Assembly (NCBI RefSeq): GCF_000346465.2 | Contig: NC_034011.1 | Coordinates: forward strand, 8,514,040-8,578,039 | DNA: 64,000 nucleotides | Origin: Prunus persica | Lineage: Eukaryota > Streptophyta > Magnoliopsida > Rosales > Rosaceae | Direction of reading: 5' to 3' | Part shown: positions 21,340 through 32,942 of the stretch, in pieces | Layout of the letters: each line of letters begins with the position of its first letter | How positions within the stretch are numbered: the stretch's first letter is position 1 | Notes under the pieces: model-generated | What the model was told of the DNA's origin: nothing | Seen by the model: the letters and a program-made list of their open reading frames with translations, nothing else | The model's database searches: none | Made by a program: the position numbers and the translations under genes

Positions 21340-22830
21340 ATTTGAATAATTGATATTGGTGTTTCTGATCATATGACTTATGATGCTAATTTTTTTGATG
21401 AGTTGTCTAGTAACACCTATGACCCATACATAACTAGTTCTAATGACTTGCCCTCTCCAATTACTGGCTAGGGCACAATCTCTCTCACTCCTACTCTGTC
21501 CTTGTCTCGTGCGTTATTAGTTCCCAATATCCATTGTAACTTGTTATTTGTTGGTTGATTACTTGATACACTTAATGCTTCTGCTATTTTCTATCATACA
21601 CATTACTCTTTTCAGGATCTTAAGACTCACGAGATGATTAGGCATGGTGAACGGATAGGGGATTATACTATTTGACATTGCCTTCTACACCAGTTCGTGA
21701 TTGTATAGTTAATACTGTTCAAAGTTCCAGTGTCAAAGATAAACAACAAATTTGGTTATGGTATCGTCACTTGGGACACTCGTCATTTGGCTATCTTAAG
21801 CGTCTATTTTCATCTTTATTTCGCTCCTGTGATGAGTCCAGTTTTAAGTGTGCGACATGTATTTTGGCCAAGAGTCATCGCACTGTGTTTCCTTTAAGTG
21901 ACAGTAAAGTTGCAAAGCCTTTTGATTTAGTGCATTTTGATGTGTGGGGTCCGGCTCGCGTTACTTTGAACGGATTTCGTTCGTTCGTTACATTTATTGA
22001 TGATTGTACCCAACTCACTTGGGTTTTCTTGCTGAAAAATAAACATTATGTTACTTCCATCCCTCCAAAGTTTTGTACTGTGGTGTCTACTCAATTTCAT
22101 GCTTGGATCAAAGTATTCTGGACTAATAACGGAGACGAATATGTAAATAATACTTTGGCGTCTTTCTTCCGTGCTCAAAGTATTATTCACCAAACAATAA
22201 CCCTTTTTACCCCTCAACAAAATGGTGTATCTGAAAGAAAGAACCGACAATTGCTTGAAGTTGTCCACTCACTCATCTTGGATATATATGTTCCCCATCA
22301 TCTTTGGGGGTATGCTGTTCTAACTGCTGCCTATTTGATTAATCGTACTCCTAGCCGGGTTTTTGATTTCAAGACTTCGCATGATGTGTTTAGTGACCAT
22401 GTTTCCCCTGTCTCCATCTCTAAGTTGCCCCCTAAAGTTTTTTGGTGTGTTGCCTATGTTCATGTCTACTCTCATAAATAGAGCAAACTTTATCCTTGTG
22501 CTCTGCGATGTGTCTTTATTGGTTACTCTGCTACTCAGAAGGGTTATAAATGCTATCATCCACCTACCCAGAAAGTGCATGTTACTTTGGACGTGACTTT
22601 CTATGAAGAAGTGCCTTATTATGTCTCTCCCTCCTCTCCAATTCAGGGGGAGATGGAGAGTGAATTGGAGAGTCTTGGATTGAAGAATCTTGGACTTGAA
22701 TTAGACAATGATGTGTTTGAAGATACTGCTCTTGGGAAGGAAACGACGGGTCGCATTGAAGCAAGCGAGCCCATATATGAAGATGAAAGATGTGGTCTCT
22801 ATGAAGAAATGACCGATTCCCTTTAGAACT
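21340..22830 (+). pseudogene. Copia protease remnant and integrase
   Basis: A protease-like block (IIDIGVSDHMT, about 21345) is followed by a broken linker, then an integrase open from 21672 to 22481. The integrase has the zinc-binding HLGHSSFG...CATCILAKSH region, 'PFDLVHFDVWGPA' with the first catalytic Asp, 'WTNNGDEY' (second Asp; the usual S/T-D-N-G is altered to T-N-N-G-D), and 'HQTITLFTPQQNGVSERKNR' with the catalytic Glu. After a TAG at 22479-22481 the frame resumes as 'CVFIGYSATQKGYKCYHP', the region C-terminal to integrase. The altered second catalytic motif and multiple stops indicate loss of function. Confidence 0.88.
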
Positions 22831-23151
22831 CGACCGGTCGCCGGTATCTGGAGATGAAGCAGATGCACTTGGTGTCGAAATGACCGGTCACATTGAAGCA
22901 AGCGACCAGTTGCCTGTATATGAAAATAATGATATTGATTCTTGTGTGGATGAGTTCGATGCACTAACCCCCTTTGCCCTGCCAGTGCCCCAATCTACTC
23001 GTGATAATGAATCAAGTGAGGTAATTTCTAATGATCTATATGTGTCAACTTATCAGTTACTCCCACGAACCACTCGTGGGAAATTTAAAGTATAATATTC
23101 TCCTGATATACGTGCCAAGTCTAAATATCCCATTAGCCATTATGTATCAAC

Positions 23152-23701
23152 TAGGGTTGGGCATTCAAACCAGCAAACCGGAAATCCAAGCCGAACTGCA
23201 CTTAAAAAAAGGGGAAAAAAATTGAGTTGACAAAAAAGTCAACAACCAGTCAAAAATCTAACCGGACCAGTTTGGAACGGTTTTGGATTCGATTCTATGT
23301 CTTCAAAAATTAGACCGGGCCGAACCAAACCGGTGAAATTAAAAAATATATAATTTTAATATTTATTTATATTCAATGCTACATTTTTAATCTCATAACT
23401 AATATTTATCCGAGTTCAATTTCAAAACATCTCTCTTTTCTAGTTTTAATATTTATTTTTATATGAAATTAAATAATTTATTACTTTTCAAGTCAAAAAA
23501 ATAAAATTTCAGTTGAAATTTGTATCAAAAAATAATTTGAATAATCCAGTTCAAAACAGAACCAAAATCGATTCAGCCCAAACTTGACAGTTTTTGAAAT
23601 TTTTTTGTTAAAACTGAACCGAACCAAATCGAAAGAATAGTACCAAATTCGGTTATAATTTTAGGCAAAAATCAGTCCAAACCGGACCATGCCCACCCCT
23701 A
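23152..23701. mobile_element. hAT-type MITE inside the copia element
   Basis: The ends are TAGGGTTGGGCATTCAAACC and the complement of TAGGGGTGGGCATGGTCCGG. The flanks are GTATCAAC (23144-23151) and GTGTCAAC (23702-23709), an 8-bp duplication with one change, as expected of hAT. The body is AT-rich with internal 'accggttt'-type repeats near both ends. It separates copia integrase from RT coding sequence, so it is younger than the copia insertion. Confidence 0.85.
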
Positions 23702-24115
23702 GTGTCAACTCATCGTTTGTCTGAGTCATATGCATCATATTTGTGTCAAGTATCTAGTGTATGTGTGCCAACTAAGCTGCAAGATGCTTTATCTAACCCC
23801 AAATGGATAGATGCCATGAATGTTGAAATGGATGCCTTGAACAAGAATAAAACATGGAATTTAGTTCCTTTACCACGAGGGAAGAAAGCTATTGGATGCA
23901 GATGGGTGTTTACTTTGAAGCATAAGGCTGATGGTTCTATTAACTGTTACAATGCTAGATTGGTATAAAGGGTTATACTTATTTGGAGACCTTTGCTCCA
24001 GTGGCGATATGTGCATGTACTATTGTCCTTGGTTGCTAACCGCGACTGGCCCTTATTGCATTTCGATGTCAAAAATTCATTTTTACATGGTGACCTCAAG
24101 GAGGAGATTTACATG
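23702..24115 (+). pseudogene. Copia reverse transcriptase, 5' half
   Basis: Translation gives the RT N-terminal region 'MNVEMDALNKNKTWNLVPLP', then 'KKAIGCRWVFTLKHKADGSI', a frameshift near 23965, and 'HFDVKNSFLHGDLKEEIYM', where the CACTA element interrupts. The frame resumes at 37909 with 'DLPHG'. RT and RNase H together copied the RNA in the cytoplasmic particle. It is broken by both the shift and the insertion. Confidence 0.9.
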
Positions 24116-24129
24116 CACTATTACAAAAA

Positions 24130-25145
24130 GTGAAAAAGACGACCAGAAAACAACGACGGTCTAAGTGAAAACCGTCGTGGTTTATAAAAAGACGACGGTT
24201 CTAAAAACACCGTCGTGTAATACAACCTTAGACAACTAAAAAATGGAGTTTCAAATGGCTGTTCAAAAACAACGACGTACATAATTAAACAACCGACGTC
24301 TATTTGAAACAGATTTCCGCAGTGTAAAATCAATGCCAACAAAGAACGGCAGAAGTTATGAATCGACCGACGTAGAAAGTAAAGACGACGATTTCAATAA
24401 AAACTGCCATTTTTACTCATAAAATAACACGACGAGGTTTTCGTATAAGACGCCGTATAATTACAAACAAATCCACGGCTTTAAAATACAAAATATCGCC
24501 GTATTAAATTAATTTACAACGACGGAAAATATAAATATATCGACGTCATTCTCGTATAGTTCTACGACGTTATCTTTAAATCGTACAATAAAATTTATCG
24601 TCGTATTTATTCATTTTATACGTCGTACCTTTAATTTTAACGGTCGTCTTAATAAGAATTTTTGTTAACAATTTTTTTCTTTGATTTTCTTATCCTACGT
24701 CGGTAGATCTACTTAATGACAAGAATTGAAATAACCACGACGGTTTATATAGAACACCGCCGACATAATCAGATTTGTCTGAGATCCCAAGGGTTACGAA
24801 ATCTTACCAGATGGAACTCTGTTCCACATCATAATCTTAACAGATGACACAGATTTGCAAATATTGCGTCGTGTTAGTTTACAAATTCTAGAACATTAAT
24901 TTCCCTCATTTTAAATTTCCTCGGGAAAGAAAAATCTATTTATCACGCTTTGGAATTGAAAACTAAAACTGAAAGAATACGGGAAAAAAAACTCTATTTA
25001 TAATTTAAAATTAAAATCCACGTCGGTTGTAGTACACTTAACGACGTTTAACAAAATAATCTACGTCGGTAATTATAAATCTACCGCCATCTTAACTTAA
25101 TATAGACGACGAGAAAAGACGATGGTAGAACAGAAAACCGCCGTT
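24130..25145. repeat. 5' subterminal motif array of the CACTA element
   Basis: Motifs of the type CGACGG, CGACGT and CCGTCGT occur in both orientations roughly every 15-40 bp. En/Spm-type transposases bind such subterminal repeats. The array is longer than the 200-300 bp usual for En/Spm and holds no gene. A segment at 24893-25030 recurs imperfectly at 26108-26245. Confidence 0.85.
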
Positions 25146-25167
25146 GTTTCAGTTTCTTTAACATATC

Positions 25168-25640
25168 TTTCTGCAGGACTTGTATAGTTCAAAGCATTGA
25201 CAATGTCTTCATCATATCTCCCAGAAACTACTGATTCAATTGCTCATGCTTTAGAGGCCATCTGAAGCCATTTCTATTCTTTATCGCATTCTTGAAACCC
25301 ATCTTCTTCTTCTGAAGCTCTACGGATAAAGGAAGAGGCTATCACAAATCCGACGGATCTTCTTAGGCAAGAAAATCAAGCAGAGGATCAGGCACATCTG
25401 ATCTTCAGATTTCCCTGAGAAGCGAACTTTCCTTCGACAGCGAGTGGAGGCCAGGCTTGCATCTCTTTTGATGGAAAGCAAGGAGTATTCAGAAGCACTA
25501 AGTGTCCTATCAGGCTTGATCAAGGAAGTGAGAAGGCTAGTTGACAAGCTTCTTCTTGTGGACATATATTTGATGCGAGTAAGCTCAATTTCTCTTTGAG
25601 AAAACATCCAAATTATTGTCTTTGAGACATGAGAGACTGA
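25168..25640 (+). pseudogene. RPN6: Captured fragment of 26S proteasome subunit RPN6 gene
   Basis: A splice-acceptor-like TTTCTGCAG (about 25166-25174) is followed by a short leader and ATGTCTTCATC (from about 25205). Translation in three frames gives 'MSSSYLPETTDSIAHALEA', 'SEAISILYRILE', 'SSSEALRIKEEAITNPTDLL', 'RTFLRQRVEARLASLLMESK' and 'EYSEALSVLSGLIKEVRRL', all diagnostic of the N-terminal half of RPN6 (PSMD11), a lid subunit of the 26S proteasome with a C-terminal PCI domain. Frameshifts, a large internal deletion between 'QENQAED' and the 'SDLQIS' segment, and loss of the PCI half make it non-functional. It lies on the same strand as the CACTA genes and is surrounded by CGTCG motifs, so it was picked up by the element. 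Confidence 0.85.
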
Positions 25641-26394
25641 GAGAGGAAGAACTTGGAACCTTAAATGTAAACCGAAAATGAATGAAAGCGACAAATTTAT
25701 AGAATAAATTTTTAAAACCAACGGCGGTCCTTACAAAAAAACCGCCGTTTAAATTGTAAAATCAACGTCGGTATGATCGACGTATATTACAGAAATCCAC
25801 GTCGGTAAATTAATAAAAACGACGTGTTAAATAATCTACCATGACGCGAGTTATTACTTATGTACTTTAATTTTTGAGTTTACTACGACGGTACCTACAA
25901 ACTACTGTCGTATTTATTTACCACGTCCGAAGTTAAATGTACCGTCGTATTTTGTAATTTATACGTCGTAGTTATATGTAACCGCCGTATTATTTTTTTG
26001 AAATGGTTTTATATGTAAGCAACTTTTCGTCTACTTGACTTACACATTTGTTGTTTTTATATTCTTATTTTATTTAAATCTGTCATCCAAAAAAGAAACT
26101 TTACATATTGCAGAATATTAATTTCCTTCGTTTTAAATTTCCTCCGGAAAAAAAACTCTATTTATAACGCATTGTAATTGAAAAATAAACTGAAAGGTCA
26201 CGGGAAAAAAAATTCTATTCATAATTTAAAAATTAAAATCCACGTCGGTTATATTAAACCTAACGACGTTAAATGAAATGATTCCACGTCGAACGAAAAA
26301 TATTGCGTCGTGTTAGTTAAAAACGACGTAGTTAAATGTAACCGCCGTATTATTTTTTTGAAATGGTTTTATATGTAAGCAACTTTTCGACTTA

Positions 26395-26569
26395 CACATG
26401 CACTGTTTCCAAACCCGATTAAAAATTTCAATCTCCCAGAGAAACCTTTTCGTCTTTTTTCCTTGTCAGAGCATTGTCAGAGTTTCTCATCGTCTTCCTC
26501 TCGTCTTCTTCGTCGTCTCTGAACTTAAACATCGATCATCTTCCTCTTGCTTTCATTGCACGCAAAAGG
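26395..26569 (+). other. Probable non-coding first exon of the TNP1-Ulp1 gene
   Basis: A motif-poor, CT-rich segment ends in a good donor (AAAAG|GTAAGC near 26569). An acceptor TTGCAG at 27165-27170 then leads, 15 nt later, to the ATG of the large gene. The intervening intron is again full of CGTCG motifs. There is no conserved protein in the exon, which fits a 5' untranslated exon. Confidence 0.5.
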
Positions 26570-27185
26570 TAAGCTTTCATTTTCACTATTTTGGTTACTG
26601 TTTTGCATGCTCATACGTTTTTTGTTTGAAAAATCTTTTTACCTTTTTTCTGGCCAAAATCATTTTACTTCTTTCCAAGTTTGATAAAATATACAGACAA
26701 AGAGAGAAAGTTTCCAACTTTGAAGACAACTACATCAACTAAATAAGACGACGGTAGACCACGACGGTTCGTCAGTTGTTCTAGCGTCGTCTGAAAATTG
26801 ACAAAGTTGTTTTTAAAATAATAGTCTTTTTTTATATGCTTGTTTAATTGCAGGTTTGATTTCTCTGAACAATGGTTTTTGTTTTTCCCTTATTTGATAA
26901 AATATAAAGAAAAAGAAACTAGGGTTGGTATCTAATATAGACGACAAAATATCTTATTGTTTTACGTCGTGTGAATGTTAATACCACGACGGTGTATTAC
27001 TATTGACGTCGTATGAACATAAATACCACGACGTTATATAAATAATGGTTTTAAACATTTATTACGTCTGAGATTATTTCATTGCGTCGTCTAAAATCAT
27101 ATCATACGTCGTATTTTTTTAATACCGTCGTTTGTGTTCTTAATGTTTTCCTGAAATATTTTCACTTGCAGTTTTGTCTGTTAAA

Positions 27186-30100
27186 ATGGTTTCTCAACAA
27201 CAAACTAAGGATTCTGGCTCCAAGAAGCTTGGAATGGTAGCTCCTCAAGACAAGTCTTCGAAGGAGATGAAGTCTTCGAAGAAGATGAAGTTTGCTTCAT
27301 CATCTGCTGAGACAGAACAAACCAGCCAGACAACAATCTCTGATGATTCAAAGACTGGTCGAGGTATGAGCACAATGCCTCGTGTTGTGAAGAGAAAGCT
27401 TCAGAAACTGAGGCCAATTGTTGAGTACAATAAAAGGGGGAAAGGTGTTGGCCAAGCACATATTGAGATGCAGTCGTATATTGGTGTCTTGGCACGCTCC
27501 AGGATCCCACTTGTGGACAAGAAATGGTCCCAAATCCCAAAGGATATAAAGGAGCAGATTTGGGAAGCAGTTGACATGGCTTTTGTCGTAGGCCAAGGGG
27601 GCAAGACCTCTGTTTTATCTTCTGCTGCCAAAAAATGGAAGGATTTCAAGTCTACACTAACGAGGCATTATATCCTTCCATACACCAATGACAGGGAGAA
27701 ATTAAGCCAACCCCCTGAAACATATAAATTCATAGAGAAAGCACAATGGGATGCCTTTGTAGCTTCAAGGCTATCCAAAGATTTTGAGTCTGTGCATTCT
27801 CAACATGCACAGATTAGGGAGAAACTCGAGTACAATCATCGATTGTCTCGAAAAGGATATGCTGGATTGGAGGATCAATTGGAGGAAACCATGCCTGGGG
27901 TAGAAATTGATCGATCTACCTTATGGAAGAGAGCTAGACAGGACAAACATGGTAACATCCCTGATCCAAAGGTGGCAGAGAAAGCAAAATTAATTGTAAG
28001 CCTACTATCACTCTGTTTTAAATTTTTATTAAACTGTGAATTATTCTTATTACGTCGTATGTTATATTTTTCGTCGTGTGAATGATATTACCACGTCGAA
28101 AAGTTTTTAAAAACGTCGTTAAAGGTCTAAATAGGAATCACTACTATGTTTTCTGTTATTATAGCATACGACGTCGGTGGTTCATTCTCGCGTCGTGTGA
28201 ATGATATTACCACGTCGAAACTTTTGTAAAAACGTCGTTAACAGTCTAAATAGGAATCACTACTCTGTTATCTTTAATTATAGCATAAGACGTCGGTTGT
28301 TTATTCATTTCGTCGTTTTAAATAAATAACCACGTCGGTATAACTACCGTCGTGATAAGTTATAATAACGTCGGTTTATACGTTATTGCGTCGTGTGAAA
28401 TTATATAATACGTCGTTTGTACATAAATAACCGTCGTGTGTTTTTTTGTTTATCTTTTTTTAGGATGAATTGCAGAAACAAGTCTCGGAAGGCAAAGTCA
28501 GAGTAGATGGCAGCAATGATGTGCTGACCATGGCTTTGGGCCCCGAGCATCCAGGCAGACTGAGGGGAGTTGGTGCTGATGTTTCCCCAAGGCAATATTT
28601 CAATTTGCCCAAACCACAGAGGGTGAGCTTTGACGACCGTTTGAAGGACAGTTTAAGAGTTCTCCTTCAAGAAGAGACTAAAAAGATGGAGGCTAAGGCA
28701 AGGGAAGAGGCCTTAAGGATGGAGGCTAGGACAAAACAATTGGTAGAGGTTGAGAGGGAGCATTTCCTGAGTCAGCTTTCCCAATTAATTCCCAATTTTG
28801 ATCCAAGCATGCTTAAACCAAGAATTAGCCAAAGCCCCAAAAATCCAATGTCTGACAAAGCTAGCTGCTCTGGAGGTGATGTGAGATCCCTACATTTGGA
28901 GGATGATACTGCCAAAATGGGGAAACATCAGCCAGATGAAGAGAAGGAAGAAGAAAAAAGAGATGAAGAGAAGGAAGAAGAAAAGGAGAAAGAAGATGAA
29001 GAAAAGCATGACGACAAGGTATGTTCACATAACTTTGCCTTTTTTATTTGTTTTTCAAAATTTCAGACGTCGATATTTTTATTTAATCCGTCGTTTGTTT
29101 ACAACTTAGACGGCGGAATTTTTTTAAGACGTAATAAAATATTTAAACGACGGTTTTTGCACCGTCGTTTAAATGGTTTCAGACGACGCTTTATTCATAA
29201 AACCGTCGTCTTTATTGAATTACCACGACAGTTTTTTCACCGTCGTTTAAATACTTTTAAGACGACGTTTTATTCCTTAAACCGTCGTCTTTATTGAATT
29301 ACCACGTCATTTTTTTTATTTCTTTAAACAGGTTATTGAAGTTGGTGCTTATTCAAAAATGGAGGCGCCATCTTCTTTAAAAACCCTTTGTCGTTTTGTG
29401 GAAACGACACTCCTGCCTGAGGATAAGACAGTCCAATTTACAATTGATAAGGAGGTGTTTGGTGGTGAGCGCGATACCTTCCTCCTGCCTGAAGATATTA
29501 CACAATTTGCAGGCATGGAAGAAATTGGAGCTACTGTATTGGCTGTATATATGAGGTTTGTACTTCTAAAATAATAACTCGTTGGTTTATATATTGCGTC
29601 GTCTTAACTAACTAACCACGTCGTCTTAACTAACTACCGTCGTGATAAATATATTATAACGTCCTCATCTATTTCAGTACGTCATGTGAAATATTATAAT
29701 ACGTCGTTTTTTTATACATAACCGTCGTGTTTTGTGTGCTGACTTGTTTATATTATTTTATTTGTTTAGGTACTTACACGATGTTTTGAAAAAAGCCAAT
29801 ATGTGCAGTATGGTTGGCTTTATCGACCCTGCTACAGTTAGTGCCAACTCTGGCACAATAACTGAAAGATCACGACTCGTAGCAGCTCGACTTCAGAAGA
29901 CAGACGGTGAACAGATTTTCATGATGCCTTACAATCCAGGGTTAGTCTCCTTAGGATTTTGTTTTTATGATTTTCAATAAATGACAGCTTATAAACTAAC
30001 CACGTCGGTGTTTTATTTTATTTAGTCGTTTGAAACTACTAACCACGTCGGTATTTATTTATCGTCGTGATAAATATATAATGTCGTCGTTATCTACTTT

Positions 30101-30729
30101 ATTTCGTCGTGTGAAATACTATAATACGTCGTTTTTGTAAATAACCGTCGTTTTTATATTAATTTTGTGCAGCCGTCATTGGATCTTGCTGATTGTAAGA
30201 GCAAAGAAGGAGACCGTCTATTTTCTGGATCCTCTGCCAGGTCATCGTGTGGTCGACGAAGAGGCGAAAAACATCGTGAACAGTGCTTTAAAAATATATA
30301 ATACCCACATAGCCCGAGCAGGACGTAAAAATGTAATTTGGAAAACTCTCTCAGGCACACCAAAGCAACCCAGCAATGTCGAATGCGGGTATTATGTGAT
30401 GCGCTTCATGAGGGACATCATCATGGATCCTTCCTTGGGGTTTGAGAATAAGGTAAGAAGAAATTACCTTCATACATTTCACGTCGTTTTTTGTATTATC
30501 AATGACGGTTATGTAAAATTAATGTCGTTGAATGGATATACTACGTCGGTTATGAAAAATATCGTCGTCTGTGATTGAATTTCTTTTTATTTATAAACCC
30601 TAATAGTCATTGTTTATGCAGTATGCCAAGGGAAACCAGGAAGCTTCATACCCCCAAGAAGCCATTGATGAAGTCCGGAATGAATGGGCAGAGTTTGTTT
30701 TCCAAATTATTAAACAGGGCAATTATTGA
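27186..30729 (+). CDS. TNP1/Transposase_24 - Ulp1 protease fusion of the CACTA element
   Basis: Six exons (27186-27995, 28464-29018, 29332-29555, 29770-29940, 30173-30452, 30622-30729) join with consistent phases into about 715 residues. Residues ~75-240 look like the plant Transposase_24 (TNP1, En/Spm-like) region, for example 'DIKEQIWEAVDMAFVVG' and 'KKWKDFKSTLTRHYI'. A Glu/Lys-rich coiled coil and a run of EEEK repeats follow (to ~455). The C-terminal part is a Ulp1/C48 cysteine protease: His589 in 'RHWILLIV', Asp606 in 'YFLDPL', Gln652 and Cys658 in 'QPSNVECGYYVMRF', so the catalytic set is present. Ulp1 enzymes cleave SUMO; in transposons the role is unknown. The ATG follows the TTGCAG acceptor. 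Introns carry CGTCG arrays. No stop disrupts it. Confidence 0.85.
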
Positions 30730-32942
30730 ACACTTGATATTTATGTATAATGTACAAATTTTCTCTATAATATGTAATGTAAAAATTTGTTGAGGTTTTC
30801 TTAAATTAAAAAAAAAAACAAACATACAAATTGCTTAACCGACGTGTAATACTTTTCCAACGACCTAATAAAGTCAAAAATCGTCGTATTTTGTTGTTTC
30901 GTGTTTTAAACAAATACGACGTAAAAATATAGTTAGACGACGTTCTTTGAACAATTGAGTCGTTTATGGTTTACAACATCTTCAATTTCTTAAGGGTTCA
31001 GGGTATCATCGACGACGTTTATGTAACGACTGCGGTTAAGTCGTAAAATATATATTTTACGTCGTATAGTTAAATAGCCGCCATGGTTTCTCATTTTAAC
31101 GACGTCATTTTAACGACTTAGTAGTCTATTACAATTTACAACGTCTACAATTTATTTAACACCGACGTGGTTTGTTGTATGGTAAGAATATTTTATTATT
31201 TTTATATCAAAATATTCAAAATAAATATAAAATAAATCAGAAAATTGAAAAGTCAACTCCTATGAAGTCATTGATATATTTTCTTCCACATAAACCTTGA
31301 AAAAATTCATTTTGAATAACAAAAATTTAAAATGACCATCCAAAACAAAATTGTTTTGATGAGTCATAAAATCACTTCTAGTTTTATGGTTTAGGGTTTA
31401 GAGTCTAGGGTTTAGAGATTAGGGTTGTTATTTATTGGGGTTTATTTTTAAAGTATAATTTTTGGGTAGTCTATGTTATATGTTAGGCTTTAAAACCATA
31501 AAACCTTTTATAAACTTAATTTTTTAAATTGTATAATTTAATTTTATGGGTTTAGTGTATTAATTTTTAACGACGGTGGTTGGGTCGTGGAATACATATT
31601 TTACGTCGTACAGTAAAACATACGACATGGTTTACGCTTTAAACGACGTCATTTTAATATGTAAGTCGGTTTATATAATTTACAACGTTTTTAATTTCTT
31701 AACACCGACGTGGTTTCTCATTTTAACGACGTCATTTTAACGACTTAGTAGTCTATTACAATTTACAACGTCTACATTTATTTAACACCGACGTGGTTTG
31801 TTGTATGGTAAGAATATTTTATTATTTTTATATCAAATNNNNNNNNNNNNNNNNNNNNNNNNNNNNNNNNNNNNNNNNNNNNNNNNNNNNNNNNNNNNNN
31901 NNNNNNNNNNNNNNNNNNNNNNNNNNNNNNNNNNNNNNNNNNNNNNNNNNNNNNNNNNNNNNNNNNNNNNNNNNNNNNNNNNNNNNNNNNNNNNNNNNNN
32001 NNNNNNNNNNNNNNNNNNNNNNNNNNTCCCCTTCCCAAAGCATCAATTCTGAAGGATAAAAGTTCAAATCATGCCTGGTTATGCCCTCACCGAGTTGACT
32101 CCCTTTAATAGTGTTTCCCTTTCATTAGAGAGAAGGGCAATGAAGTAGGAGATGGTCCATTTTGAGGAGAAGAAGATTATTTGGTTAACATATTCCTTCC
32201 AAGCAAAAGTTCACCTTTATTTGATCTTGTCATTTTCCGCTCTGGAGAAGGTGCAAAGTGCACCAATGATGGGGAGCAAATAGTACCTACGAAGGAAGAA
32301 ACTGATAATGAAGATGGAGATTCGAGTGATGATTCTAGTAACGATTCGAGTTATATTAGGTTGTTTTGTTAAATGGTTTTATGTGTATGCTTTGCGATCT
32401 GTTAATAATGTGCTTATAGGTATGGGTTCATGGATTTTCTGTTTAATGGGTTCATGGATTACATTATCTGTTATGTTGAATTGGGAATGGATTTAATTTT
32501 GTCGTATCTTTTAATCACCCTATGTTATGTTGAATTGGGAATGGATTTATTGTTTTCATGCTTGGTTTCATGTATATGTTGGTTTCTTGCTTGGTTTCAT
32601 ATATATGTTGTGTTCTTAATGGGTTTTGTGTTCTTGAAAATAAACTGAGACACGACGAATTTTAAGGCTTACGACGACGATTACACGACGGTTTTTTTAA
32701 ACTACCGTCGTTGTATTACTTATACACGACGGTTTTTTCATAAACCGTCGTTTGTATTACTTATAATAGACGACGTCTGTTGAAAATCCGTCGTCTATAT
32801 ATGCCAAATACGTCTGTTTTTGTTTAAAACCCGTCGTCTCTGTTGTGTATTACTTGCGATTAGATCATTGTATAATCTGCTATAGTGATGGTCATTGCCT
32901 GTATTTTCACTTTATTATAGATAATAGGTTATAGTGTCGGAG
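30730..32942. other. Spacer between the two CACTA genes
   Basis: The spacer contains further CGTCG/CGACG arrays (30840-31160, 31570-31800, 32650-32850), a direct repeat (about 31083-31210 with 31710-31838), degenerate TTTAGGG-like repeats near 31385-31435, an assembly gap, and an unassigned motif-free block (32027-32640) with short ORFs. The last could be captured host DNA but was not recognised. Confidence 0.6.
31839..32026. other. Assembly gap (188 N)
   Basis: A run of Ns lies directly after the second copy of a ~130-bp direct repeat, suggesting that assembly failed at the repeat. The true length is unknown. Confidence 0.99.

Noticed and set aside
27205..27649. Minus-strand ORFs over the TNP1-Ulp1 first coding exon
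   Set aside because: Shadows of the spliced plus-strand gene, which has splice sites and domain matches.
31385..31435. TTTAGGG-like repeats suggesting an interstitial telomere
   Set aside because: Only a few degenerate copies with changing spacing in AT-rich spacer DNA; no uninterrupted array.
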